A stretch of 51,506 nt of DNA from Nitrosomonadales bacterium (GCA_016195965.1 JACPYR010000048.1:1-51506), one strand, 5' to 3'. Positions 1-8,137 are shown, numbered from the stretch's first letter. Program-made: numbers and translations. The notes: generated by a model from the sequence alone, not told the origin.

Positions 1-132
1 GACTTCACCACCATCACACAGCAGGAGATTAACCACGCGATGAAACGATTGAACAACAGACCGAGAAAACGGCTTGGATTTCTGACACCCGCTCAGGTAT
101 TCTTCAAGTCAGGTGTTGCACTTCAAAATTGA
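1..132 (+). mobile_element. IS30-family transposase, C-terminal fragment at window edge
   Basis: The first 43 codons are open in frame 1 and end at TGA 130-132. The peptide carries LNNRPRKRLGFLTP followed by a VFF segment, which is the hallmark C-terminal end of IS30-family DDE transposases. The rest of the transposase lies outside the window. The bases around the stop (about 113-138, GTTGCACTTCAAAATTGAAT) resemble the terminal inverted repeat of this family, where the repeat overlaps the end of the gene. The element therefore ends at about 135-140, directly inside the next reading frame. Family assignment is firm; the exact outer end cannot be fixed because the other inverted repeat is not visible. 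Confidence 0.85.
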
Positions 133-1107
133 ATCCGCGATCTTATTGAGGAGCGAAAGGCCGTAATTCATGCTCTATTGGAGCTCGATTGCATTCCCGC
201 AGGTATGGAATTATTCCCAGCAGCGGATGAAGACGCATGGACGTTAATTAAAGAGGTCATCGACGATTGCGACTATTATGTGCTGATACTTGCTGGTAAA
301 TATGGTTCGGTGAATGCGGATGGAATAAGTTTTACAGAGATGGAATTTGATTATGCGGTTAGTACAAATAAGCCCATCATTGCATTCCTTCATGATAATT
401 TAGAGAATCTTAGCGCTGCTCTTTCTGAGAAGACCGAGGTATTACAAAATAAACTAAATGCATTCCGCGAGAAAGCTAAAGGTAAACACTGCAAGTACTG
501 GAATTCACCTGAAGATCTTGGTGGGAAGGTTTCTCGTAGTCTCATTCAGTTGAAAAAAAGGCATCCATCATTAGGATGGATACCTGGCAAATATGCCGCA
601 ACAGATGTAATGCTTCGAGAACTGCATGACCTTAGAGCTAAGATTGTGCAGTATGAAATGGACGCGCTTCTAGGCACAAGCTCCGCCCCACCGGGCTCAG
701 AGCAATTAGCACAAGGAGATGATCCAGTTCATTTTGAAACAACATTAATCACCGACAATAAAGGAACCAAGAAAAAGATTTGGCTGAATGCTTCTTGGGA
801 TGAATTATTTTCATATTGTGGCCCATCAATGATGGGCGAATGCACAGATGCTGAGCTTTTTGAACGGATTAGATTAGCTTACTTTCACAAAATACCAAAT
901 GATATTCGAGGATTCAATCCTCTAAAAGATTTGATTCTGCCATACGTTTTTGAGGATCGGATTAGGGTACAACTGCAGGCGCTTGGATTAATTGCCCCCG
1001 GAGTTAAAAAGCGTGCGGTGGCTGATACAGCCAACTACTGGAGACTTACCCCTCATGGTGAAAAATATCTTCTTGGAATTAAAGCCGAGAAGAGGCCAGT
1101 GGCCTGA
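133..1107 (+). CDS. DUF4062 domain protein, 5' end removed by the IS30 insertion
   Basis: The frame is open directly after the transposase stop and reads RDLIEERKAVIHALLELDCI from about 136, then IPAGMELFPAADEDAW. This is the start of the DUF4062 fold minus its first 10-12 residues (the usual beta strand ending in SST/SSV). The first available start is a TTG at 178, which would lose more of the domain and has no clear ribosome site. Residues up to about 120 form the DUF4062 domain, a TIR-like alpha/beta domain also found at the N-terminus of some signalling NTPases such as TEP1/NWD1. The last 110 residues look like a winged-helix region (ending RLTPHGEKYLLGI). Low GC compared with later genes suggests an acquired gene. 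Most likely a pseudogene, or expressed only as an IS read-through product. Confidence 0.75.
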   Translation: MRDLIEERKAVIHALLELDCIPAGMELFPAADEDAWTLIKEVIDDCDYYVLILAGKYGSVNADGISFTEMEFDYAVSTNKPIIAFLHDNLENLSAALSEKTEVLQNKLNAFREKAKGKHCKYWNSPEDLGGKVSRSLIQLKKRHPSLGWIPGKYAATDVMLRELHDLRAKIVQYEMDALLGTSSAPPGSEQLAQGDDPVHFETTLITDNKGTKKKIWLNASWDELFSYCGPSMMGECTDAELFERIRLAYFHKIPNDIRGFNPLKDLILPYVFEDRIRVQLQALGLIAPGVKKRAVADTANYWRLTPHGEKYLLGIKAEKRPVA

Positions 1108-1119
1108 TTGGTTTACAGC

Positions 1120-1250
1120 TCGCGTAGGGCGCAATCATTATTGCGCCAAATGAGAACATCCGGTGCAATGCGCTACGCTTATTGCACCCTACAAAATCTG
1201 AATTACGATTTCAAATTTCAGCCTATGGTGGGCAACTTGTTGCCCACCCG
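1120..1250. repeat. three consecutive hairpin-forming palindromes
   Basis: Three perfect inverted repeats stand in a row: GGCGCAAT at 1128-1135 with ATTGCGCC at 1140-1147; GGTGCAAT at 1162-1169 with ATTGCACC at 1181-1188; and GGTGGGCAA at 1227-1235 with TTGCCCACC at 1240-1248 (4-nt loop). The second unit, with its TAGGG..GCGCTACGC context, is of the type dispersed in many proteobacterial genomes. The third could act as a terminator for the DUF4062 gene, but there is no T-tract. Confidence 0.6.
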
Positions 1251-1261
1251 ATTTTAAGGTT

Positions 1262-1475
1262 TTGGATTTGTGCTTTTCTTCCCCCTGTGCGCCGCCGAGT
1301 AGCGGAGGCTGGTCAGGGGTAGTCGGCGAGGACTGTTTGAGCACGCAGTGCGAGTTCCGCAGCCGCCTGACCAGTCGAGCAACGCAGGGTACCCCGCAGG
1401 GGCGGCAAACCGGGGGCGATTTCTTTTGGTTACTTTTCTTGGCAAGACAAGAAAAGTGACTAGCTGCCGGGCTAC
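1262..1475. repeat. dispersed intergenic repeat block ending in a hairpin
   Basis: GC-rich block containing short fictitious reading frames on both strands, followed by TTACTTTTCTTG (about 1431-1442), the loop GCAAGA, and CAAGAAAAGTGA (about 1449-1460): arms that match at 11 of 12 positions. The GGGGGCGATTTCTTTTGGTT / TTTCTTGGCAAGACAAGAAA core is one I recognise as dispersed in many beta- and gammaproteobacterial genomes, where it is often mis-annotated as small hypothetical proteins. It lies just downstream of the stop of the NYN gene on the minus strand and may end its transcript. No coding function is supported. Confidence 0.55.
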
Positions 1476-1487
1476 CCCCGGCAACCG

Positions 1488-2312
1488 TCAATCTGCCGCC
1501 GCCAACCTGATCGTGTACTGCCCCGACTTCTCATCACGCACCACGACCAGCAACTTGTGCTTTTGCGCGTCCTCGACCAACTCCTTGAACGAGCGGTAGC
1601 CATAGAAGGATTCATTGAAGCCTGGCCTGCGGCGCTGCATCGTGGTTTTGACCATTGAGCCCCAGATTTTTTCATCTGAGCCGCGTTCGGCAATGAGCGC
1701 CTCGACCGTCTCGACGATGAAATCGAGCGCTTCCTGGCGCTTGTCTTCGTCAACCTTCGCTTCAGTGGATTTGGCTGTTCCGGCGGCGGGCTTGGCAGGC
1801 GCTTTCTTGGCGGCTTGTTTCTTCTTCGCCTCCTGCGCGCGCACCAGATCGTCGTAGAAGATGAACTCGTCGCAGTTGGCGCTGAGCAGGTCTGAGGTCG
1901 AGTCCTTCACGCCTATGCCGATCACGTATTTGTTGTTCTCGCGCAGCTTGGAGACCAGCGGCGAAAAGTCCGAGTCGCCGCTGATGATGACGAAGGTGTC
2001 CACATGCGCCTTGGTGTAGCACAGGTCGAGCGCGTCCACGACCATGCGGATGTCGGCGGAGTTCTTGCCGCTTTGCCGCACATGCGGGATCTCGATTAGC
2101 TCGAACGCCGCCTCGTGCATGGTCGCCTTGAATTCCTTGTAGCGATCCCAGTCGCAATACGCCTTCTTGACCACGATGCTGCCCTTGAGCAGCAGGCGTT
2201 CCAATACCTTCTTGATGTCGAACTGCGCGTACTTGGCGTCGCGCACGCCTAGAGCTACGTTCTCGAAGTCGCAGAACAGCGCCATATTGGTGATTTCAGG
2301 TTGGTTTGCCAT
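1488..2312 (-). CDS. NYN domain (LabA/DUF88-type) putative RNase with C-terminal OST-HTH/LOTUS-like domain
   Basis: The 274-residue protein starts with the PIN-like NYN domain (residues about 10-160). FCDFENVALG holds the first acidic cluster, followed by SADIRMVVDALD and ISGDSDFSPLV, the aspartate motifs expected to bind a metal ion in this nuclease fold. A low-complexity Lys/Ala linker (about 165-195) joins a C-terminal domain (about 200-270) with RRPGFNESFYGYRSFKELVEDA, typical of OST-HTH/LOTUS RNA-binding domains. The likely role is RNA cleavage or processing in the cytoplasm; the substrate is unknown. ATG at 2312 is preceded by AAGGGG, a good ribosome site. It is transcribed divergently from the next gene and seems complete. 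Confidence 0.85.
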   Translation of the reverse strand: MANQPEITNMALFCDFENVALGVRDAKYAQFDIKKVLERLLLKGSIVVKKAYCDWDRYKEFKATMHEAAFELIEIPHVRQSGKNSADIRMVVDALDLCYTKAHVDTFVIISGDSDFSPLVSKLRENNKYVIGIGVKDSTSDLLSANCDEFIFYDDLVRAQEAKKKQAAKKAPAKPAAGTAKSTEAKVDEDKRQEALDFIVETVEALIAERGSDEKIWGSMVKTTMQRRRPGFNESFYGYRSFKELVEDAQKHKLLVVVRDEKSGQYTIRLAAAD

Positions 2313-2474
2313 GCGTGTTCCCCTTGCGTAAGTTAGTACTGCGGCTATCTATTTTGTGTTGCGCCGAAGATGTTATGGTGCGCTTTTTTCACAAACTTTG
2401 AAACAGCGGGTAATATCTTGGGCTGATTGCACACTGCAAAACCATTTTCAACAAATTTGCTTTCAGGAGTACAC

Positions 2475-3542
2475 ATGAGCCAATTGTTTTCGCGCCTCAA
2501 GCTGCGCGAACTGGAATTCAGGAACCGGATTTTCGTTTCACCGATGTGCCAGTACTCGGCACGGGACGGCATCGCCCAGACCTGGCACCAGGTTCATCTG
2601 GGCAGCCGCGCGGTAGGCGGGGCCGGGCTGGTGATGGTGGAAGCCACCGCCGTTGCGCCTGAAGGTCGCATCTCGCCATACGACTTGGGCCTGTGGTCGG
2701 ATCGTCACGCCGAAGCGCTCGCGCCGATTGCCCGTTTCATTCGCGAACAGGGTGCGGCCCCCGCGATCCAGCTTGCGCACGCGGGACGCAAGGCTTCCAG
2801 CGATGCGCCCTGGCTGAGCCGCAATGCGCTCACCCCTAAAAATGGCGGCTGGCAGGTGGTCGCCCCCAGCCCTGCGCCGTTTTCGCCAGCCTCGCCACAG
2901 CCGCGCGAATTGGCCGCAGCCGAACTGGATGGGATCGTTGCGGCGTTCGTTGCCGCCGCCAAGCGCAGCCTTGCTGCCGGTTTCGAGGTCGCTGAAATCC
3001 ACATGGCGCACGGTTATCTGCTGCACGAATTTCTGTCGCCGCTCAGCAACCGCCGCAACGACGCCCACGGCGGCAGCCTGGAAAACCGCGCCCGCCTGCC
3101 GTTGCAGGTGGTGCGCGCGGTGCGCGACATATGGCCCCAGCGTCTGCCGCTGTTCGTGCGCATCTCGGCGACCGACTGGGTGGAAGGCGGCTGGGACCTG
3201 GGCCAGTCGCTGCAACTGTGCCGCTGGCTGAAAGAGGCTGGCGTCGATCTGATCGACTGCTCCACCGGAGGCCTGACGCCCGACGCGAAGATTCCTGCCG
3301 GTCCCGGTTTCCAGACGCCGTTTGCAACCGCTATCCGCCAGCATCTGGGTATCGCGGTCGGCGCGGTGGGCCTGATCACCGCGCCGGAACAGGCTGAGCA
3401 TATCGTTGCGACCGGCCTGGCCGATGTGGTCTTTCTGGCGCGCGAACTGCTGCGCGACCCCTACTGGCCACTGCACGCCGCACATAAATTGGGCGCAGCC
3501 GTGCAATGGCCGGTACAGTACGAACGAGCCAAGCCTGTGTGA
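2475..3542 (+). CDS. NADH:flavin oxidoreductase, old yellow enzyme (YqjM-like class)
   Basis: A 355-residue TIM-barrel FMN enzyme of the OYE family that reduces activated C=C bonds with NAD(P)H. SPMCQYSA near residue 25 holds the Cys and Tyr typical of the thermophilic/YqjM class; HLGSRAVGGAGLVMVEATAV binds FMN; HAGRKAS follows; and the segment around HMAHGYLLHEFLSP holds the substrate/FMN-site residues. ATG 2475 is chosen because CAGGAG sits seven bases upstream; the frame is open 16 codons further upstream but without a ribosome site. Length agrees with the family. It lies 86 bp before an ABC importer on the same strand, but nothing in the sequence links their functions directly. Confidence 0.92.
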   Translation: MSQLFSRLKLRELEFRNRIFVSPMCQYSARDGIAQTWHQVHLGSRAVGGAGLVMVEATAVAPEGRISPYDLGLWSDRHAEALAPIARFIREQGAAPAIQLAHAGRKASSDAPWLSRNALTPKNGGWQVVAPSPAPFSPASPQPRELAAAELDGIVAAFVAAAKRSLAAGFEVAEIHMAHGYLLHEFLSPLSNRRNDAHGGSLENRARLPLQVVRAVRDIWPQRLPLFVRISATDWVEGGWDLGQSLQLCRWLKEAGVDLIDCSTGGLTPDAKIPAGPGFQTPFATAIRQHLGIAVGAVGLITAPEQAEHIVATGLADVVFLARELLRDPYWPLHAAHKLGAAVQWPVQYERAKPV

Positions 3543-3628
3543 GGGATGAAGGTATAATCGTTTCGGGCGATGTTGCCGGGCGGCGATATTTTTCAGTTGC
3601 TATGATCGAATTCTTCGGGAGGATGTTT

Positions 3629-4600
3629 ATGAAAATTTCCAAATTACTGTTGCTGGCTGGCAGCTTGTTTATCATGCTAGGCGCTCAGGCAGCACCGGAT
3701 GTGGTCAGGCTGGGCAACCTGAAATTTGCCCATTACGGCGCGGTTTCCTATATGAAGGAAATTGCGGCCAAATATAACCTGCAGATCGAGGAACGGGTGT
3801 TTCCCAAGGGACTCGATATTCTGCCCGCGATCATCGCCGGGGAAATCGATATCGCGGCAAGCGCGCTGGATGCGGCGGTAGCCGGGCGTGCCAGCGGAGT
3901 GCCTATCTATGTCGTGGCAGGATTTGCCAAGGGCGGCGCGCGTATCGTTGCGCGTCCCAATCTCAACATCAAATCTGTCGCCGACCTCAAGGGCAAGAAG
4001 GTTGGTGTGGCACGCGGTGGTGCGCAGGAGTTGCTGCTGGCCGCAGAGCTCGCAAAATACAAGCTGACCTGGTCGGACCAACCCGGCAAGGACGTGCAGG
4101 TTTTGTTCCTGCCGTTCGCCGATCTGAACCAGGCGCTGATGCAGAAGAACATCGATGCGATGTGCCAGTCGGAACCGCAGTCTGCGCAGGCGATCAACAA
4201 GGGCTACGGGGTGGAGGTGTTGAAGCCATACGATACGCCGATGGGGGAGCCGGTGCGCGCGCTGGTGATGACCGAGAAGATGTATAAGGAAAAGCGCGAT
4301 GTGGCCGAACGCGTGCTCAAGCTGTTCGTCGAGGCGACCCGGACCTTGCAGAACGACCCCAAGCTGGCCGAAAAGTACGTGCGCGAGCAGATGTTCAAGA
4401 ACCAGATCAGCAGCGAGGATTATCGGGACGCGATGAGCAACGCCTCGTTCACCTATGACGTCACCCTCGATCACGTGCAGGTGACCGCCGACCTGATGAA
4501 GGAGTATGGCATAGGCAGGATGACCATGGTGCCGCAGGCCAAGGATTGGGTGCGCCTGGACCTGCTCGACAAGGCCAAAAAGGAATTTGAGATCAAATAA
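3629..4600 (+). CDS. NitT/TauT-type ABC transporter substrate-binding protein
   Basis: A 323-residue periplasmic binding protein of the NMT1/SsuA-like type. The N-terminus MKISKLLLLAGSLFIMLGAQA is a signal peptide with cleavage expected after AQA. The mature part has the pattern of this family: FAHYGAVSYMKEIAAKYNL, FPKGLDILPAIIAGEIDIAA, ADLKGKKVGVARGG and a second lobe with an EPQSAQAINKGYGVEVL segment. ATG 3629 has GGGAGGA just upstream. It is followed by permease and ATPase genes, so it should deliver a small anionic or aromatic compound (sulfonate, nitrate, pyrimidine or similar); the ligand cannot be read from the sequence. The gap to the permease holds a REP-like palindrome. Confidence 0.9.
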   Translation: MKISKLLLLAGSLFIMLGAQAAPDVVRLGNLKFAHYGAVSYMKEIAAKYNLQIEERVFPKGLDILPAIIAGEIDIAASALDAAVAGRASGVPIYVVAGFAKGGARIVARPNLNIKSVADLKGKKVGVARGGAQELLLAAELAKYKLTWSDQPGKDVQVLFLPFADLNQALMQKNIDAMCQSEPQSAQAINKGYGVEVLKPYDTPMGEPVRALVMTEKMYKEKRDVAERVLKLFVEATRTLQNDPKLAEKYVREQMFKNQISSEDYRDAMSNASFTYDVTLDHVQVTADLMKEYGIGRMTMVPQAKDWVRLDLLDKAKKEFEIK

Positions 4601-4633
4601 AATTTCCATCTATTGTGCGATACGAATATCCCG

Positions 4634-4704
4634 GTGGGAGCGGCTTCAGCCGCGATAGTTAATCCATGCAATAACCGACTTGTCGCGGCTGAAGCAGTTT
4701 CCAC
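4634..4704. repeat. REP-like palindrome between binding-protein and permease genes
   Basis: GTGGGAGCGGCTTCAGCCGC (from 4634) pairs with TCGCGGCTGAAGCAGTTTCC (from 4683); 19 of 22 positions match, giving a long stem. The GTGGGAGCGGCTT(C/T)AGCCGC unit is the same as at 28040-28109 in this window and resembles REP units described in pseudomonads and other proteobacteria. Inside an operon such a stem can protect the upstream mRNA and give more binding protein than permease, as known for malE-malF in E. coli; that role here is an inference. Confidence 0.75.
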
Positions 4705-4764
4705 GAAAATTACGCTCATATTTGAAATGTATTTGCCGCGATAAATGACGCAAAAATTCATTTG

Positions 4765-5598
4765 ATGAAATATCCCTGGTTAAAAAAGTTCGCCGAAAAG
4801 CTGCAGGGCTTGCTGGTGCCTCTCGTGTTGTTGGCAATGTGGCAATGGCTGTCGTCGCAGGCGATCGTTAATCCGCAAATTTTGCCGGCGCCCACTGCGG
4901 TACTGGCTAAGTGGTGGGAATATCTGTCGCCGCAGGAGGCCTACGATCCGGCAAAGGCCGGCTATCTGGCCTGGCTGTTTTCCGGTGAGCTGATCCGCGA
5001 CGCCTATGCCAGTCTGTATCGCGTGATGCTGGGGTTCATGATAGGCGCCGCGATGGCGCTGCCGTTGGGGCTGATGATGGGTGCGAGCGACCGCATCTAT
5101 AAGCTGTTCAATCCCTTGATCCAGTTGTTGCGCCCGATACCTCCGATCGCTTTCATCCCGTTGTCTATCCTGTGGTTCGGGCTCGGTAATCCTCCGGCGA
5201 TTTTCCTGATCGTGATCGGCGCATTTTTTCCTATCCTGATGAACACCATCGCCGGGGTGCGCAATGTGGACAGCATCTACATCCGTGCCGCGCGCAATCT
5301 TGGGGCGAGCCAGACCACGATGTTCCTGCGCGTGATACTGCCCGCCGCCACACCCTATATCCTGACCGGAGCGCGCATCGGCGTCGGCACCGCGTTCATC
5401 GTGGTGATCGTCGCTGAGATGATCGCCGTCAACAACGGCCTCGGTTACCGGATACTGGAAGCGCGCGAATTTTTCTGGTCGGACAAAATCATCGCCGGCA
5501 TGTTCAGTATCGGCCTGCTCGGCTTGGCGATCGACACCGGGATGAATTGGCTCAACAATTATTTGCTCAAGTGGCATCGCGGCATCGAGGGCAACTGA
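4765..5598 (+). CDS. ABC transporter permease (NitT/TauT/SsuC family)
   Basis: A 277-residue inner-membrane permease with about six hydrophobic helices. The cytoplasmic coupling motif is visible as AARNLGASQTTMFLRVILPAATPYILTG, the EAA loop of this family (EAA-x3-G). The segment LLRPIPPIAFIPLSILWFG is typical of SsuC/TauC proteins. ATG 4765 follows an in-frame TTG at 4762; neither has a strong ribosome site. The gene ends two bases before the GTG start of the ATPase, so translation is probably coupled. It should form the homodimeric channel for the binding protein encoded upstream. Confidence 0.92.
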   Translation: MKYPWLKKFAEKLQGLLVPLVLLAMWQWLSSQAIVNPQILPAPTAVLAKWWEYLSPQEAYDPAKAGYLAWLFSGELIRDAYASLYRVMLGFMIGAAMALPLGLMMGASDRIYKLFNPLIQLLRPIPPIAFIPLSILWFGLGNPPAIFLIVIGAFFPILMNTIAGVRNVDSIYIRAARNLGASQTTMFLRVILPAATPYILTGARIGVGTAFIVVIVAEMIAVNNGLGYRILEAREFFWSDKIIAGMFSIGLLGLAIDTGMNWLNNYLLKWHRGIEGN

Positions 5599-5600
5599 CC

Positions 5601-6395
5601 GTGCAGCCGCATATCCAGATCACCCGGGTCAGCAAGGTTTACAGCAGCGCCGAGCGCAATGTCGCGGCGCTGGACGACATCAACCTGAATATCGCACCCG
5701 GAGAGTTCATCTGCCTGCTAGGCCCCTCCGGCTGCGGTAAATCCACGCTGCTCAACGCCGTCGCCGGCTTCTCGCTGCCGACTTCGGGCAGCATCCTGGT
5801 TGATACCAGACCGGTGCAGCAGCCGGGACCGGATCGCGGCATGGTGTTTCAGGAATATGCGCTGTTTCCCTGGATGACGGTTGAGAAGAACATTGCATTT
5901 GGACTGGAAATCAAGAATGCGCCCAGGGCACAGATCAAGGAGAAGGTCGATGCGCTGTTGCGCATGCTCAATCTGTATGACTTTAGGGAGCGCTATCCGA
6001 AGGACTTGTCGGGCGGCATGCGCCAGCGCGTCGCGATCGCCCGCGTGCTGGCGCTCGATTCGCCCATCATGCTGATGGATGAACCGTTCGGCGCGCTGGA
6101 TTCGCTGACGCGGCGCAACCTGCAGGACGAGTTGCTGCGCATCTGGATGGAGTTCAAGAAGACCATCATCTTCGTCACCCACAGCATCGAAGAATCCATC
6201 TACCTGGCTGACCGCATCGTCGTGATGACCTACCGCCCCGGCAAGATCAAGAAGGATGTCAGCGTCGTAATTCCGCGCCCGCGCGATCCCAGCTCGGCGG
6301 AATTCAACGACCTCAAGAAGGAACTGGCGCTGCTGGTAATGGAAGAACAGGACAGGCACCTCAGGGATGAAATCAAGGAGCCCAGCGCCGACTGA
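5601..6395 (+). CDS. ABC transporter ATP-binding protein (SsuB/TauB family)
   Basis: A 264-residue ATPase with Walker A GPSGCGKST, Q-loop in VFQEYALFPWMT, signature LSGGMRQRVAIARVL, Walker B IMLMDEPFGALD and the switch histidine in FVTHSIEES. All catalytic motifs are intact. The GTG start at 5601 lies two bases after the permease stop; longer in-frame starts run back into the permease and lack homology. It powers the importer formed with the two genes before it. The C-terminal 40 residues (PRPRDPSSAEF) match the usual tail of this family. Confidence 0.92.
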   Translation: MQPHIQITRVSKVYSSAERNVAALDDINLNIAPGEFICLLGPSGCGKSTLLNAVAGFSLPTSGSILVDTRPVQQPGPDRGMVFQEYALFPWMTVEKNIAFGLEIKNAPRAQIKEKVDALLRMLNLYDFRERYPKDLSGGMRQRVAIARVLALDSPIMLMDEPFGALDSLTRRNLQDELLRIWMEFKKTIIFVTHSIEESIYLADRIVVMTYRPGKIKKDVSVVIPRPRDPSSAEFNDLKKELALLVMEEQDRHLRDEIKEPSAD

Positions 6396-6577
6396 GGCGC
6401 ACCCATTATTTTTGCTTGTTGCTGAGTGGGTTTTAGCTGTTAGAATTTTCGCGTGATTCCGGTTACCTGAACGGAAATTTTAATCGCGTGACCGGCACTG
6501 CCTTTACCCGGCCCCGCAGATAACGCCTGTCGTTAAGGTATAAACATTTGATACGTAAGCAGCTCACACACCGCGGA

Positions 6578-6817
6578 TCAATTCGCGCTGGCACTACGCA
6601 TCCGCAAATACAGTTCCTCAACCCTGGCGCGCGCCCAAGGCGTCCTGCGCAAAAACTTCAGGCTGGATTTGATGCTGGGATCGTGCGTGAAACAGCGTAT
6701 CGGCACGGCTGCGCCCATCGCCTCCCAGCCGATACGCTCGACAAGCCGCGTAATGATCATCTCCAGCGTAACCCCCTCCAATGTGGGGCGGCTTCCCGTT
6801 TTTTTGTTAGCGTCCAT
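6578..6817 (-). CDS. VF530 family (DUF2132) DNA-binding protein
   Basis: A 79-residue protein with nearly full-length match to the VF530/DUF2132 family: [20 protein letters not shown], then [20 protein letters not shown] and [11 protein letters not shown]. The family has a compact fold and is described as DNA-binding, with no defined pathway. ATG 6817; it is divergent from the RsuA-like gene with about 70 bp between the starts. Composition is like the surrounding chromosome. Confidence 0.85.
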   Translation of the reverse strand: MDANKKTGSRPTLEGVTLEMIITRLVERIGWEAMGAAVPIRCFTHDPSIKSSLKFLRRTPWARARVEELYLRMRSASAN

Positions 6818-6888
6818 GCCTGTATTTTACCGGCGATCTGATCCAGCAGCGATTACAATGCTTGCCCTCGCTTCCTTCAGGCATAGCC

Positions 6889-7605
6889 ATGACTGTTCCC
6901 GTCCGTCTCGCCAAGTATCTCGCCAGCACGCTCCCCTGCTCGCGCCGCGATGCCGAGCTTTATATCGCCGGAGGCTGGGTTAAGGTGGATGGTCAGGTGG
7001 TGGAAGAACCGCAGTTCATGGTTGCCGGGCAACTGATCGAACTCCACCCTGAGGCCAGTCTCACACCGCTGAAACCCGTGACCATCCTGCTGCATCAACC
7101 TGCTGACACCGCTATCAATCCGAGCGCCGCGCTGCAACTGATCCGTGCCGAGACTCGTGTCGCGAACGATCCCTCCGGCATCACCATGCTCAAGCAGCAT
7201 TTTCTCAGGCTCACGCAGCATATTCCTCTGGAACGCAATGCCAGCGGCATGGTGATCTTTACCCAGGATTGGCGCGCAGCACGCATGCTCACCGACGAGG
7301 CGGCCACACTCGAACAGGAATACACCGTCGAAGTCGCGGGCGAGCTGCCCCCGGAAAAACTCAAACTGCTCAAGCACGGACTCACTTACCAGGGACGCGC
7401 ACTGCCTGCCGGCAAAGTGAGCTGGCAAAGCGAAACCCGATTGCGCTTTGCCCTCAAAGGCGTGCTGCCCGGACAGATCGCGCACATGTGCCAATCTGTC
7501 GGGCTGCAAGTTCTGGCGATGAAACGCATCCGCATCGGTCGCGTATCCATGGGCAAATTACCATCCGGCCTATGGAGCTATCTGATGCCCCACGAGAATT
7601 TTTAA
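6889..7605 (+). CDS. RsuA/RluF-family pseudouridine synthase homologue with altered catalytic motif
   Basis: A 238-residue protein with an N-terminal S4 RNA-binding domain (residues 5-50: VRLAKYLASTLPCSRRDAEL and GGWVKVDGQVV) and a fold of the RsuA/RluB/RluE/RluF type. The family's GRLD-x-x-(S/T)-x-G motif with its catalytic Asp is replaced by PLERNASGMVIFTQD, so Glu115 stands where Asp is expected and the Arg before it is Pro. The later EGK-x-x-Q-(V/I)-x-R-M motif is also changed (GVLPGQIAHMC). ATG 6889 fits the start of the S4 domain; the open frame begins a little earlier at a TTG. It may be a catalytically weak or RNA-binding-only paralogue. Alignment is from memory. Confidence 0.8.
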   Translation: MTVPVRLAKYLASTLPCSRRDAELYIAGGWVKVDGQVVEEPQFMVAGQLIELHPEASLTPLKPVTILLHQPADTAINPSAALQLIRAETRVANDPSGITMLKQHFLRLTQHIPLERNASGMVIFTQDWRAARMLTDEAATLEQEYTVEVAGELPPEKLKLLKHGLTYQGRALPAGKVSWQSETRLRFALKGVLPGQIAHMCQSVGLQVLAMKRIRIGRVSMGKLPSGLWSYLMPHENF

Positions 7606-7849
7606 ATCCCGCTCTGCAACTTTCATTGAAATATCATGCCTGCGGCGATCCATGCGCTGATCTTTCGCCATTCGGCTGTAGCCAAAATCGCTCGCGCACG
7701 ACTCGCAATATCCTTATATCCATCAATGTTTTATGGTTAATACTATAGTGTTTTTCTACGGCAAAGCGTGGTAAAGTTTAATCGGCTCACGTGCTCAATC
7801 ACGGTTTGCCAAAGTGCTTTTTTCAAACCAATTTTATAGGAGATTCACC

Positions 7850-7960
7850 GTGGGTATGACCGAAATTGTTCTTATCTCAATTCCATTGTTCGGAGCCTTT
7901 GTCATCCTTAGGGAAGACAAGAGGATCATGAGTGAAAGAACAGGCAGCGGCAAGAAGTAA
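7850..7960 (+). CDS. small single-span membrane protein, 36 aa
   Basis: GTG at 7850 (or ATG at 7856) follows TAGGAGA, an excellent ribosome site. The product begins MGMTEIVLISIPLFGAFVIL, one hydrophobic span, followed by a charged tail REDKRIMSERTGSGKK. A strong hairpin begins ten bases after the stop, so this is a self-contained gene with ribosome site and terminator. I do not recognise the family. Tiny membrane proteins of this shape often bind larger membrane complexes, but nothing here says which one. Confidence 0.6.
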   Translation: MGMTEIVLISIPLFGAFVILREDKRIMSERTGSGKK

Positions 7961-7970
7961 GCTGCTTGAT

Positions 7971-7991
7971 CACCCCCGGCAACCGGGGGTG
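7971..7991 (+). terminator. hairpin after the small membrane ORF
   Basis: CACCCCCGG (7971-7979), loop CAA, CCGGGGGTG (7983-7991): a perfect 9-bp GC-rich stem. Only a weak T/A-rich stretch follows, so it may be a terminator without a classic U-tract. Confidence 0.6.
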
Positions 7992-8137
7992 AGGTTAGAA
8001 TAATTCCCACCGTCCCCCCGCTCGTTACAAGATTCACTCCTCCCACCGATCGCCGCACTCCAGTATCATTCAGGTATCAAATCCGGCTTGTGCCCGCCCC
8101 GGCAGATCGGATCAATAAAACCCACTCGACCAAAACC

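Noticed and set aside
1189..1599. Several 60-100 codon frames on both strands.
   Set aside because: They lie in a repeat block; this family is often wrongly annotated as hypothetical proteins.
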